Assembly: GCA_027451345.1 (NCBI GenBank)
Contig: DAIDJO010000106.1
Span: 1-35,811 of the forward strand
Origin: Solirubrobacterales bacterium
Lineage (GTDB): Bacteria; Actinomycetota; Thermoleophilia; Solirubrobacterales; Solirubrobacteraceae
Length of the DNA stretch: 35,811 bases
Direction: 5' to 3'
Shown in pieces: positions 23,410 through 30,702 of the stretch; positions within the stretch are counted from its first letter, which is position 1; each line of letters begins with the position of its first letter. The position numbers were made by a program, and so were the translations under genes. The notes under the pieces are model-generated. The model made no database searches. It was not told the DNA's origin and saw nothing but the letters and a program-made list of their open reading frames with translations.

Positions 23410-24171
23410 ATGCACAGGCTCCTCAGTTCTGAAGTGCTCTGGTCGGGCCTGCGTAACTCCGAGCCCTCGTTCGCGGGGGCTCGGAGCCAGCAGGACGACA
23501 GGGCACGCTACTTGAGTTCAATCACGCTCGGGGAACCCGGGAAGTGTCCGGAAGACGCGGTGCTGCTGATCATCGTCACGGATAACAGTGGCTCAATTAC
23601 TGGCGGCAACGATCCTGTGGGACGCAGGTTCGATGAGTCGTGGCTGGCCATCGCCCGCGTCGGCGCTCGATGCCGCTGCGGCGCGGACATGGTGGCGACC
23701 CTGACTTTCGATAGCCCGACGTCGCTCGATCTGTCGCCAAGCTCGATCACCAAGCCGCACCTGGTCGAGATCCAGAACAGCCTGGCCATACCCCCCGACG
23801 GAGCGGGCAGCAGCTGTCTTGGACCGAGCCTGCATAGGGCATTCACCCTGGCAGGCAAGCACCCCGACCATCACGTCGTCCTGGTCGTCCTCAGCGATTT
23901 CCTGCTGTGCGACCGACATCCCGACGGAGTGATGGCCAAGATGGGGGAGTTCCCGGGGGCAGACGTTCACGCCGTGGTGCTGAACGCCAGCCCACCGCCG
24001 GTGCTCGTCGACGCGGACAGCGTCACGGTCACCGAGGTAGCGCACGGCAGTCCGGTGGGCACGGTCGCCAGGGCCGTCTTCACGGCCCTGGCCTCGTCCC
24101 GGCCGGGCGCCAAGCCAAAGGCGCCGGAGATGGCTGGAGGCAGCAAGACTACAAGCCTAGGTCGGAGGTGA
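23410..24171 (+). CDS. von Willebrand factor A-like domain protein
   Basis: Residues 52-62 (LLIIVTDNSGSI) form the first MIDAS motif DxSGS (Asp58, Ser60, Ser62). A GAGSSCLGPSL loop and VVLSDFLLCD supply the other metal-site positions. vWA domains bind protein partners through a divalent cation. It has no signal peptide, so it probably acts in the cytosol or on the inner membrane face. The neighbouring lipoprotein and membrane proteins make a membrane-associated complex plausible. Confidence 0.78.
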   Translation: MHRLLSSEVLWSGLRNSEPSFAGARSQQDDRARYLSSITLGEPGKCPEDAVLLIIVTDNSGSITGGNDPVGRRFDESWLAIARVGARCRCGADMVATLTFDSPTSLDLSPSSITKPHLVEIQNSLAIPPDGAGSSCLGPSLHRAFTLAGKHPDHHVVLVVLSDFLLCDRHPDGVMAKMGEFPGADVHAVVLNASPPPVLVDADSVTVTEVAHGSPVGTVARAVFTALASSRPGAKPKAPEMAGGSKTTSLGRR

Positions 24172-24177
24172 TGCCTG

Positions 24178-24465
24178 GTGTCACTCGCAACACGCTTAGC
24201 CGCCGGCGTCGTGACGGTCGTTACCGGCACTTCGCTAGCAAACGCACTCATCCCGAGCTCATTCCCTAGCACCGGCAACAAGGCGGACAGCAACGTCCAG
24301 TCGTCCTATGTGGGTAGCCAAGGTCGGCAGACAGAGAACGATCGGACGCGCAGAATCATCCTGCAGGACAGCGGCAACAGCGATGAGCTGGCATCGTCCG
24401 AGCTCCGCCCGGCCGAGCAAGACACAGCGGAGGACGTTGTCCGTTCCCTCTCAAGGCGGCCGTGA
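24178..24465 (+). CDS. small secreted or periplasmic protein, unknown function
   Basis: The GTG start follows ggaggtg. The N-terminus (MSLATRLAAGVVTVVTGTSLANA) looks like a signal peptide with an ANA cleavage site, and the remaining part is polar and disordered. It overlaps the next gene's start. No family recognised. Confidence 0.5.
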   Translation: MSLATRLAAGVVTVVTGTSLANALIPSSFPSTGNKADSNVQSSYVGSQGRQTENDRTRRIILQDSGNSDELASSELRPAEQDTAEDVVRSLSRRP

Positions 24466-24944
24466 TGCTGTTCGCCCCGTCGTTCGTCGACGGCGAGCAC
24501 GTCAAGGTTCGCCGGGATGTTCCCGGTTGGCTGGGCTACCCCGCGGTGCGCAAAGGTGCCCGCGGGGTAGTCGTCCAGGTCCCGGGTTGGTTCAGCGACC
24601 ACTACCTCGTAAGCGTTGGCGGTCGTAGGGTCAGCATCAGCGGCACACACCTTCGTCAGGTGCTGGTCAGCAGCACGGGAAACGATATCCGGGCTGGCGT
24701 TCGGCTTGGAATGTTCGTGTTCCTCTTCGCCATCCCCGCCATAGGAGTGATCCGTTATCTGATCGGTGGCGGCTCACTGTCAGGCCTGGTCGCCGCTCTT
24801 CCTGGAGCGGTAATCGGCACCATCGTGGCGGTAGTCGGGAGAGGTTTGCATCTCCTGGGTCTGCCCCTGTTCGCGCTGGTTCGTGGCGGGACTGCTGATC
24901 TGGCGCCGGTCACGGCGCTAGCGGGTCACGCTGCCAGTTCCTGA
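24462..24944 (+). CDS. membrane protein with SH3-like N-terminal domain
   Basis: It starts at GTG 24462 or ATG 24465. The N-terminal 65 residues (HVKVRRDVPGWLGYPAVRKG, ARGVVVQVPGWFSDHYLVSV) look like a small beta-barrel of SH3/KOW type. Two long hydrophobic stretches follow (MFVFLFAIPAIGVI, LVAALPGAVIGTIVAVVG). It is the last gene of the cluster and is followed by a strong hairpin. Function unknown. Confidence 0.65.
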   Translation: MMLFAPSFVDGEHVKVRRDVPGWLGYPAVRKGARGVVVQVPGWFSDHYLVSVGGRRVSISGTHLRQVLVSSTGNDIRAGVRLGMFVFLFAIPAIGVIRYLIGGGSLSGLVAALPGAVIGTIVAVVGRGLHLLGLPLFALVRGGTADLAPVTALAGHAASS

Positions 24945-24950
24945 GAAGCG

Positions 24951-24999
24951 AAGCGCGGAAGCGCCTCCCCTAAATGCGATGGAGCGCGCTTCCGCGCTT
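24951..24999 (+). terminator. long perfect hairpin ending the vWA cluster
   Basis: A 14-bp perfect inverted repeat (aagcgcggaagcgc at 24951-24964, gcgcttccgcgctt at 24986-24999) starts 6 nt after the last gene's stop and ends in ttt. It is a likely transcription terminator; the loop is 21 nt. Confidence 0.75.
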
Positions 25000-25408
25000 T
25001 CGTGCTACTGCCAACCAGCGATCTCTGGTCCGACTACACGGACGCGCTGACGTGGGCCCGCGTAGGCGTGGTGATTGACCGCGGGCTGTAACGGCTGGCT
25101 GCTGTCGCGACCTCGGCGACCTGAGCACCTAGCGCCAGGGGTTGGCGGTCACACCTACGCTGTGGGCGCGGCTAACGCTCCGCCACGATGGGCCGCAGGC
25201 CACCGACCAGCACAGCTCAGTTCACAGGCCGGCAAGTTAGTCGAGCTACGAAAGCAGCTGAGTACGCGGGGCCTGGACTTGAGCATCGCGATCCGATTAA
25301 GGCCGCGTCGAAAGCTCGCGCTCGATACGGCTCAAATATGGAACGCCGGCTATCAGCTGGTGGTCGCGCGTGACGATCAGGGGCGCTGGCACAGCGGATG
25401 AATACCCC
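25000..25408. other. no supportable gene
   Basis: Frames here (for example 25075-25401) have no clear start context or recognisable sequence. The stretch leads into the tRNA remnant and the right 30-bp repeat. Confidence 0.5.
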
Positions 25409-25453
25409 GGGCGAATAGTCCGAAGGCCGCATGTTCGAATCGTGCGTCCGCTA
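25409..25453 (+). repeat. decayed tRNA 3'-half (right-end att-like copy)
   Basis: It aligns without gaps to tRNA-fMet from the anticodon arm to the discriminator base. The T arm still pairs (gcatg/cgtgc, loop ttcgaat), but the anticodon loop lacks U33 and the stem is damaged. It is followed by ctaagaaaaggcccg, similar to the start of the tRNA-fMet terminator. It is not a functional tRNA and marks an island end or junction. Confidence 0.7.
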
Positions 25454-25519
25454 CTAAGAAAAGGCCCGAATCCCGACCTCTTCTCGTTTCGTGGTCCGTG
25501 GTTGGCTGGAGGTTCCGGT

Positions 25520-25549
25520 CGTGTACTCCATCCGTGTACTCCAAATTCG
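25520..25549. repeat. 30-bp direct repeat, right copy (putative att)
   Basis: It is identical to 14284-14313. Distance to the tRNA 3'-end remnant is 66 nt, the same as on the left. The minus strand reads LERIWSTRMEYT here too. Confidence 0.7.
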
Positions 25550-25752
25550 CTCCAGATCTTCGCGCTGTCCGGAAGGAAGGAGTGTCCTCAAGCGTCGAGC
25601 GGCAGCGCCTCGCGTGTTGACGCGATTCCGCGACGGTGGAGCGGTTTCATCTGTCGAGACTGGTGAGCTTGCCTGAACACGCGCTGACGGCCCGAGGCAG
25701 GCGCGGCGGACGCATTCGACGCTATTGGACTCACCATGGGCGAGAGCTATGA

Positions 25753-27231
25753 CTACGACACGCGGACGCCAGCGTGCCTGAGCAGGCGCAGCGGTGCCTG
25801 CCACCAGGCGCGACCACCAGGTCGGGCTGTATCGGCGGGCGGTGCGGGCGCGCGAAGCGGGAGCAGCGAGAGATCCGCCCGTGCATAGCGCGAGTTCGCG
25901 GACTCGCCGCACCAGCGGCATGCCGGGTCGCGCTCGTCTGCGAGCGTGAGTACCGTCCCCTCGCGCATGAGCGTAATGCGATGCGATGCGAGCTCGTCGG
26001 TGGCCTGCCCGATGACAGACATCAGCATGACGTTGAGCGCGGCTGCTGCCGCCGCGGCGTTGAGCGTCGTGACCGACGGATCGATCACATCGGGCTCGTT
26101 CAGATAGTTCTGGTTGGCGCGCTCCTCCGGCGTGGCCGCCTCGCGTTGCAGCGCGATCGGGTCGATCAGCCGAGCGCACGCGAGGCAGCCGCGGCGCGGC
26201 AGCACCGGCCTAACGGCCGTGTAGATCTGCTCGATCTCGCCGTTCTCGCGGGTCTCGACCTTGGCGCCGATCTGGATGAGCGGGATCAGGAACGCCTGGC
26301 TGACGGCGTTGGCGACCAGCCGGGCCGTTGCGGTGTCGGTCGCCAGGAGCATGTAGTCGGCGAGGGTGAGCAGCGCGGCTGTGTCCTTGTCGGCGATGTC
26401 GCCGTCGACGGCGCGGAAGTCGATGTCCGGATTGATCGCGTGCACGAGCCGCTGCGCCACCGCGACCTTCTTGACCGTGCCCTGCGCGTCGGCGTCGGTA
26501 GCGCCCATGATGCGAGAGAGGTTGTGCCGTTTGACGACGTCGAAGTCGATCGCGGTGATCGTGCCGAGGCCGAGGTGGGCCAGCTGCTCGATCAGGATCG
26601 AACCGCCGCCTCCGGCGCCGATCACCGCAACGTGAAGCGCGCCGAGCCGCGCTTGGCCGGCTGCGCCGAACAGTCGTACCTGGCGGTCATAGCGGTCGTC
26701 GGCACGAGCCCCACGGAGCTGCGGCGCTGGGTACAGGAAGTCAATGTTCGCGCCGACGACCCTGATCCGTCCTAGCGCCGCCCGTGAGCCGTCAGCGGCC
26801 CAAACTTCGCCGGCGACGCTGCGGTCACCGAGCGCGACGCCGACGACGACCGGGGCTGCGGTGATATCGAGCAGGTGCGGGAACACGCGCTCGTGCGCCC
26901 CGAGATCGTCAGCGGATAGTGCGTTGCGATCTCCCGCGCCGGGATGGCTGTGAATCGTGATCAGCGACAGCCCCTCCTTCGCGGCCCTGTTGCCCAGGCG
27001 CGCGAGCGCCGAGGCGGCGAACTGCCTGTAACCGTGCGTGCCCGGCGGGAACTCCTGATCGGCGAGCAGGTGCAGTTCGCGCGCGGCCAGCAGTACGCGG
27101 TTGTCATGCGGGTAGCTGCCCGCTAGCACGATCGCGCCATGCTCGTCGTGGTCGGGCCTGAGCAGATGCGCGCGCAGGCGCATGTAGTCGGCCGCGCTGA
27201 TGCGCAGCTCGTTCAGCGGGTTTGTAGCCAC
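25753..27231 (-). CDS. fused JAB (JAMM) peptidase–E1/ThiF-like activating enzyme
   Basis: Residues 1-160 form a JAB domain: Glu30 (DEHGAIVLAG), then IHSHPGAGDRNALSADD with zinc ligands His94, His96 and Asp109 and Ser106. Residues 180-450 form the E1/ThiF fold: nucleotide-binding GAGGGG (205-210), AIDFDVVKRHNLSR with Asp229, Asp231, Asn237 and Arg240, and zinc pairs CLAC (349/352) and CRWC (438/441). Only these four cysteines exist, so no free catalytic Cys is apparent. By family, the JAB part cleaves or deconjugates a ubiquitin-like protein and the E1 part adenylates its C-terminus. It overlaps the E2-like gene by 19 nt. Confidence 0.93.
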   Translation of the reverse strand: MATNPLNELRISAADYMRLRAHLLRPDHDEHGAIVLAGSYPHDNRVLLAARELHLLADQEFPPGTHGYRQFAASALARLGNRAAKEGLSLITIHSHPGAGDRNALSADDLGAHERVFPHLLDITAAPVVVGVALGDRSVAGEVWAADGSRAALGRIRVVGANIDFLYPAPQLRGARADDRYDRQVRLFGAAGQARLGALHVAVIGAGGGGSILIEQLAHLGLGTITAIDFDVVKRHNLSRIMGATDADAQGTVKKVAVAQRLVHAINPDIDFRAVDGDIADKDTAALLTLADYMLLATDTATARLVANAVSQAFLIPLIQIGAKVETRENGEIEQIYTAVRPVLPRRGCLACARLIDPIALQREAATPEERANQNYLNEPDVIDPSVTTLNAAAAAAALNVMLMSVIGQATDELASHRITLMREGTVLTLADERDPACRWCGESANSRYARADLSLLPLRAPAPPADTARPGGRAWWQAPLRLLRHAGVRVS

Positions 27232-27596
27232 GTGATCGTTTGGCGCACCGAACCGAGCGCCGTGTCGAGATTAGGGTTCCACCGGTTGTGGCGTAGCGAC
27301 ACCTGGGTCGCCGGTATGTTGCGCCACTGCACGGCCTGAAGCCCGGGGCAGTTGCCCGCAGCCGGCACCGAGCCCGTCACGTGGTAGGGGTAGATGGCAC
27401 TGTCGGGATAGTGGTACGGAATCTGGAACCAGAGGTCGCCAATCGGATTCGACCAGCGGGCCCCGAGCGCGATGCCCGTGATGCGGACGACCACGCCGCC
27501 TCCGTCCTCGGACACGACATCGACCTGTCCCGGGAAGGCGCGCTCGAGCTCTCCGAGCGCGTGCGTGAGTTCAGCCGACCGAACTGCGCTGCTCAC
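27213..27596 (-). CDS. prokaryotic E2-like (UBC-fold) conjugating protein
   Basis: The 127-aa product has the E2 pattern of a central beta sheet (DVVSEDGGGVVVRITGIALG) followed by the YP segment (LWFQIPYHYPDSAIYP). A C-terminal part with QVSLRHNRWNPNLDT and a final helix resembles the bacterial E2 family E. Cys83 (AAGNCPGLQ) is the only cysteine and is the candidate thioester site, although its position relative to eukaryotic E2 is not proven. The GTG start overlaps the modifier's stop (GTGA). It would take the modifier from the E1. Confidence 0.8.
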   Translation of the reverse strand: MSSAVRSAELTHALGELERAFPGQVDVVSEDGGGVVVRITGIALGARWSNPIGDLWFQIPYHYPDSAIYPYHVTGSVPAAGNCPGLQAVQWRNIPATQVSLRHNRWNPNLDTALGSVRQTITWLQTR

Positions 27597-27850
27597 GAGA
27601 CGTCCTGCCCCGAGATGGCGGTGAAGCGTTCGTCCGGCTTGAGCTTCACGACCTCGTCATCGCCGATCGGCTTCCCCTTCTCGTCGTAGAGCTTGAAATC
27701 GGCCGGCACGCCGGCCGCCGCCTTGATCTGAGCGCCGGTGGCATGGTCACCGGGCAGGGTCACGGGCCGGTTGTTGACGAAGATCGTCGTCTGCTCTACC
27801 GGCTTGCTGTGCTCGTCGTCGTGGGCTTCCACATCTTCTGCTGTCGTCAT
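27593..27850 (-). CDS. ubiquitin-like modifier (single multiubiquitin-type domain)
   Basis: The 85-aa protein has a short acidic, flexible N-terminus (MTTAEDVEAHDDEHSKP) and one beta-grasp domain (TTIFVNNRPVTLPGD, QIKAAAGVPADFKLYDEKGK, then KPDERFTAIS). This matches the bacterial multiubiquitin family but with a single repeat. It ends SGQDVS, so there is no terminal Gly-Gly; trimming after Gly81 by the JAB domain would expose a glycine. The ATG follows gaggtgatc, and a 24-bp palindrome lies upstream. E2-like and E1-JAB genes are coupled downstream. Confidence 0.8.
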   Translation of the reverse strand: MTTAEDVEAHDDEHSKPVEQTTIFVNNRPVTLPGDHATGAQIKAAAGVPADFKLYDEKGKPIGDDEVVKLKPDERFTAISGQDVS

Positions 27851-27877
27851 CTGATCACCTCGGTACCGCGATTTATG

Positions 27878-27901
27878 AGATTCAATGACTTCATTGAATC
27901 T
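27878..27901. promoter_or_regulatory. 24-bp perfect palindrome upstream of the ubiquitin-like operon
   Basis: The arms are agattcaatga (27878-27888) and tcattgaatct (27891-27901) with a 2-nt centre. It lies 28 nt before the modifier's start codon. On the minus strand a weak -35 (ttcaat) and -10 (taaatc), 17 nt apart, overlap it. A dimeric repressor site controlling the operon is likely; the protein is unknown. Confidence 0.7.
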
Positions 27902-27993
27902 AGCGTAGCACGGCGTCCGACGGGATCCCAATACCTCCGACCCCGGCCTGGGATAAGAGCGACGGCGCAGCGCAGGCTGCCGCCGGTCGCGGG

Positions 27994-28551
27994 TTACGCG
28001 GTCGTCAGCTCGCGGGGGTTCGCGGCAGCGAACTGGACCGCGCGGCGAGAGACGTTGCCACGACTCTCGGTGCGGGCGACCGCACCGGCCGCTTGGAGCT
28101 TGTCGAGCCGCTGATACAGATTCGGGAGCTTCACTTTGAGCTGCTCGGCCAGCTCGGCGGCAGTGAACGTGCCCAGCGCCTGCGCCTCGGCCAGCGTCTC
28201 CTCGAGATGGGCCCGCCCCCCAAGCAGCTCGAGCGTGTCCTCATGCACCGCCGCGAGGCTCATGTCCCGCGATTCGAGAACGAGCTCGAGCGTCTCGCGA
28301 ACATCTTCGTTGAGGTTGGCGACCACCACGAATCTGTCGGGATAGTCGGCGATCACGGCGCGCAGACACAGAGCCACCTCATCCAGGACAGGGGAGGAGG
28401 CGACCTGGACTCCCTTGAAGTCCACAACGATCGCGCGATCATCCGCGGCAGCGTTGCCTCTGATCACGTCAGCGAGCTCGCGCCCCAGTTTTCGTGTCCC
28501 CAGCACCCGTCCATAAGTGCTGAGGCGAACCACATCCGGCTTCAGTGACAC
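27994..28551 (-). CDS. STAS-like (DUF4325)–winged-helix protein
   Basis: Residues 1-107 have a STAS-like alpha/beta fold (VVRLSTYGRVLGTRKLGREL, AIVVDFKGVQVASSPVLDEV, RFVVVANLNEDVRETLELVL). Residues 125-175 form a winged helix (FTAAELAEQLKVKLPNLYQR, then DKLQAAGAVARTESRG). The Ser-Ser in ASSPVLDEV sits where STAS anti-sigma antagonists carry their regulatory serine. It pairs with the adjacent GHKL-ATPase gene, an arrangement known for DUF4325 proteins. It may sense a signal and control the nearby ubiquitin-like operon. Confidence 0.82.
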   Translation of the reverse strand: MSLKPDVVRLSTYGRVLGTRKLGRELADVIRGNAAADDRAIVVDFKGVQVASSPVLDEVALCLRAVIADYPDRFVVVANLNEDVRETLELVLESRDMSLAAVHEDTLELLGGRAHLEETLAEAQALGTFTAAELAEQLKVKLPNLYQRLDKLQAAGAVARTESRGNVSRRAVQFAAANPRELTTA

Positions 28552-28609
28552 GGTTGAAACTTAGCGGTTCCGGCGGCGGCGCACCATTGCGGTAAACGAA
28601 TTGCAACGT

Positions 28610-29407
28610 TCACGCGGCGATCCTCACGACCACCGTGGTCCCCGGTACATAGTTCCCCCTTTCGGTTCGGTGCTGCTCCGGCGTCCACAGCAACCGCCCA
28701 GTGCCGGCCACCACCCGCACGATCGCGTCGACTCGTGCCTCACGGGCTTTGATCATGACCGTGCTCAGGAAACCGCGGTGACCATCAAGCACGCGCCCGG
28801 GAATCGCCGCGAGGAAGGAGTTCGGATCCTTTAGCTCGGAGATGGCGGCACCAGCGTCGGTCACCGCGATCTCGACGATCCGCTCACGCCCGACGCTCGC
28901 GACGGCCACCACGGGTGGATCGGGCGCGTCGCCGGCGTGGGTCACCGCGTTGTCGGCGATCTCCATCGCGGCAACCGTGATGTAGGCTGCGCGTCGCTCC
29001 GAGATGCGACCCTCCTCGCACTGATCGAGGAGGACCTCGGCGATGAGCCGCGCGCGGTCGCTGTCAACGATCGCTGTGGCCGGCAGCAGCACCGAGTGCG
29101 CCGGCACCTCCGTGTCCGGGGCCTCGAAGTGCACGCGTTCCGAGAACTCACCGAGCAGGGCGAAGAGACGGGCTGCAACGCCCGCCCGTCGCGGAGGCCA
29201 GATCGTCACCGAACCCTGCGGGTGTTCGCGAAGGTGACGCTGAATTCGCATGCGAGCGGCGGCGGCACCGACCACGTCTACCGACTCCGCCGCGAGCATA
29301 TTCATGCAAAGCTCGGTGTCCGCAGCTTCCACCGGCGTCGGCTGAAGGAGTTGCTCCAGGGCGCGCTCGCCGGTCAGGGCGCCAGTGAGACTGAGCCAAG
29401 CCGACAT
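28610..29407 (-). CDS. GHKL/HATPase-fold ATP-binding protein
   Basis: The 265-aa protein has an N-terminal half of about 130 residues of unknown fold. A GHKL ATPase region follows, with N box MEIADNAVTHAG (Glu149, Asn153, His157), a G1-like DAGAA (Asp184) and a C-terminal GTTVVVRIA strand. The G2 glycine box is weak, so ATP may be bound without turnover. No histidine-kinase dimerisation domain is present. It is 58 nt upstream of the STAS–winged-helix gene, suggesting a kinase-like partner as in RsbW/RsbV systems, by analogy. Confidence 0.78.
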   Translation of the reverse strand: MSAWLSLTGALTGERALEQLLQPTPVEAADTELCMNMLAAESVDVVGAAAARMRIQRHLREHPQGSVTIWPPRRAGVAARLFALLGEFSERVHFEAPDTEVPAHSVLLPATAIVDSDRARLIAEVLLDQCEEGRISERRAAYITVAAMEIADNAVTHAGDAPDPPVVAVASVGRERIVEIAVTDAGAAISELKDPNSFLAAIPGRVLDGHRGFLSTVMIKAREARVDAIVRVVAGTGRLLWTPEQHRTERGNYVPGTTVVVRIAA

Positions 29408-29770
29408 GCCCGCAGCTCAGCCTCATCTGCCGGGACTCGCTTGGAGTCCCGGCTCCCGGTGGACATCCGAGTAGACCGGATCGACTGACATAGGACACGG
29501 CAAGCAAAGCACCGTGCCCGGACGGCCAGAGGCACCCGGCCGGACGCACGAACACGATCCGCACAGTTGGTCGGGCTGAGCAGGAGTTTTACCGGCCGCG
29601 GAGGACGGAACTTTCCAGCCGCCGGCACCCTGCGCGTTGGCGCGGCGAACGGCGGGGCTGTGATCGCTTTGGGTTTTCGGCGGCCGCAGACTTCGGCTCT
29701 CGGTTTGGCGACGAGCTGATGCCACGATGCGACAGGCGTCGCTCCCTGGCCTTACTCTTCGGACGCACCG
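29408..29770. other. no gene; promoter region of the ATPase gene
   Basis: This 360-nt stretch lies between the divergent ATPase and 110-aa genes. I see no supported coding frame and no clear promoter hexamers. Confidence 0.45.
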
Positions 29771-30103
29771 ATGACCGACCTCACCGATCAAGCACTGCTG
29801 GCTGAGCTACGCGCGAAGCGCGAATGGCTCCGATCGAATCCCGGCGGCGCCACGGCCGCGATGACCAAGCGCAGAATCAAGGAGATGGAGCGTGAGGCCG
29901 CAGACAGAGGACTCGATGCTGAAGTCTCTGCTCGATCACGCTCAGGTCTCGGCTTGACCGCCTGGTACGTCGTAGACAAGCAGACGTCGACGACCAGATC
30001 TCTCCACAGGGATCGTGCGTGCATGCATCTAGTGGACTCCGAAGTACGTGAGGCAACCGAGCGCGAGCTTGATCAGCTGGCGATCTGTTCCACGTGTAGC
30101 TGA
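29771..30103 (+). CDS. hypothetical protein with C-terminal His/Cys motif
   Basis: The 110-aa product begins MTDLTDQALLAELRAKREWL. Its C-terminal segment (YVVDKQTSTTRSLHRDRACM, then HLVDSEVREATERELDQLAI and CSTCS) has a His/Cys…CxxC arrangement seen at the ends of some DNA-associated actinobacterial proteins, possibly binding zinc. No strong ribosome-binding site is present. Function unknown. Confidence 0.55.
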   Translation: MTDLTDQALLAELRAKREWLRSNPGGATAAMTKRRIKEMEREAADRGLDAEVSARSRSGLGLTAWYVVDKQTSTTRSLHRDRACMHLVDSEVREATERELDQLAICSTCS

Positions 30104-30642
30104 GCGTCGCTACTGCTTGACGGGCCGAACCGTCATCGGCAAGGCGCCAGTGGCGACTCAGCGCTGCGGGTTCGTCTCCAGCTCACCGGAAATTTCGGGA
30201 ACGCTGCCGTCGGCGTCGAGGCGGAAGAACTGGTCGCCGGGTGGGAGGCCCCGCTCGCTCGCCAGTTTCGGGCTCAAGTTCAACAGCTCCCGCGCCGCCG
30301 GAAGGCGTCGGCTTTCGGGGCTCCCGGACACCTGTACCGCCGCCACCGCCGCGCTTCCGTCGCGACCTGTTCCAAAAGCGTCGCGGTGGCAGCGTTGGCT
30401 CATCCTCTGGCACCTGGTCAGATTGCTTGGCGTTGCCGTCGGTCATGACTCGCAGGCTACGCCGGCATTGGTCTGTGCTCAACCGCGGTAGAAACGCTCA
30501 GGGCAGGGTGAGGGAACGGGCGGCCCGATCGCCGTGAGCAGAAGCCGCTGCACGGTTGCCGCTATACCGATGGCGCCAGCCGGTGCTAATAGCTTGGCGG
30601 CACCGTCCGCTGGGCTGTGTAAGCGCAGAATCCGTTTTAGTA
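30104..30642. other. possible frameshifted small gene (minus strand); otherwise no gene
   Basis: On the minus strand ATG 30446 opens MTDGNAKQSDQVPEDEPTLP. A shift of frame in a G-rich stretch near 30340 would lead to natural-looking LLNLSPKLASERGLPPGDQF and a stop at 30158. This could be a decayed or mis-sequenced gene. The remainder holds nothing I can support. Confidence 0.25.
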
Positions 30643-30667
30643 CTTGTTCCGTAATTAGCGGAACAAG
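30643..30667. promoter_or_regulatory. perfect inverted repeat upstream of the AbiEi-like gene
   Basis: cttgttccg (30643-30651) and cggaacaag (30659-30667) form a perfect 9-bp inverted repeat with a 7-nt spacer. A -10-like tacgat at 30689-30694 lies 8 nt before the ATG, so the message may be leaderless. The AbiEi-like winged-helix protein is a good candidate autoregulator. Confidence 0.6.
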
Positions 30668-30702
30668 GCTATTTCACGAAGTCTGTGGTACGATTCGCAT
30701 AA

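Larger units (their letters stand above)
14218..25549. mobile_element. putative genomic island beside tRNA-fMet
   Basis: A perfect 30-bp direct repeat occurs at 14284-14313 and 25520-25549. Each copy sits exactly 66 nt beyond a tRNA 3' end: intact tRNA-fMet on the left and a diverged 45-nt 3'-half on the right. Much of the content is less GC-rich than the flanks (especially 16.3-20 kb) and includes a dead IS3 element and unknown genes. No integrase, relaxase or replication gene is visible, so it is probably a fossil or a non-autonomous island. The exact crossover point is not defined. Confidence 0.55.

Noticed and set aside
25075-25401. 108-codon plus-strand frame before the tRNA remnant
   Set aside because: No ribosome-binding site, no recognisable motif, mixed composition; probably non-coding island DNA.
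25409-25453. a second functional tRNA gene
   Set aside because: No 5' half is present, U33 is missing and the anticodon stem is broken; only the T arm pairs.
25774-26775. 333-codon plus-strand frame inside the E1–JAB gene
   Set aside because: Antisense shadow of a gene with strong catalytic motifs.
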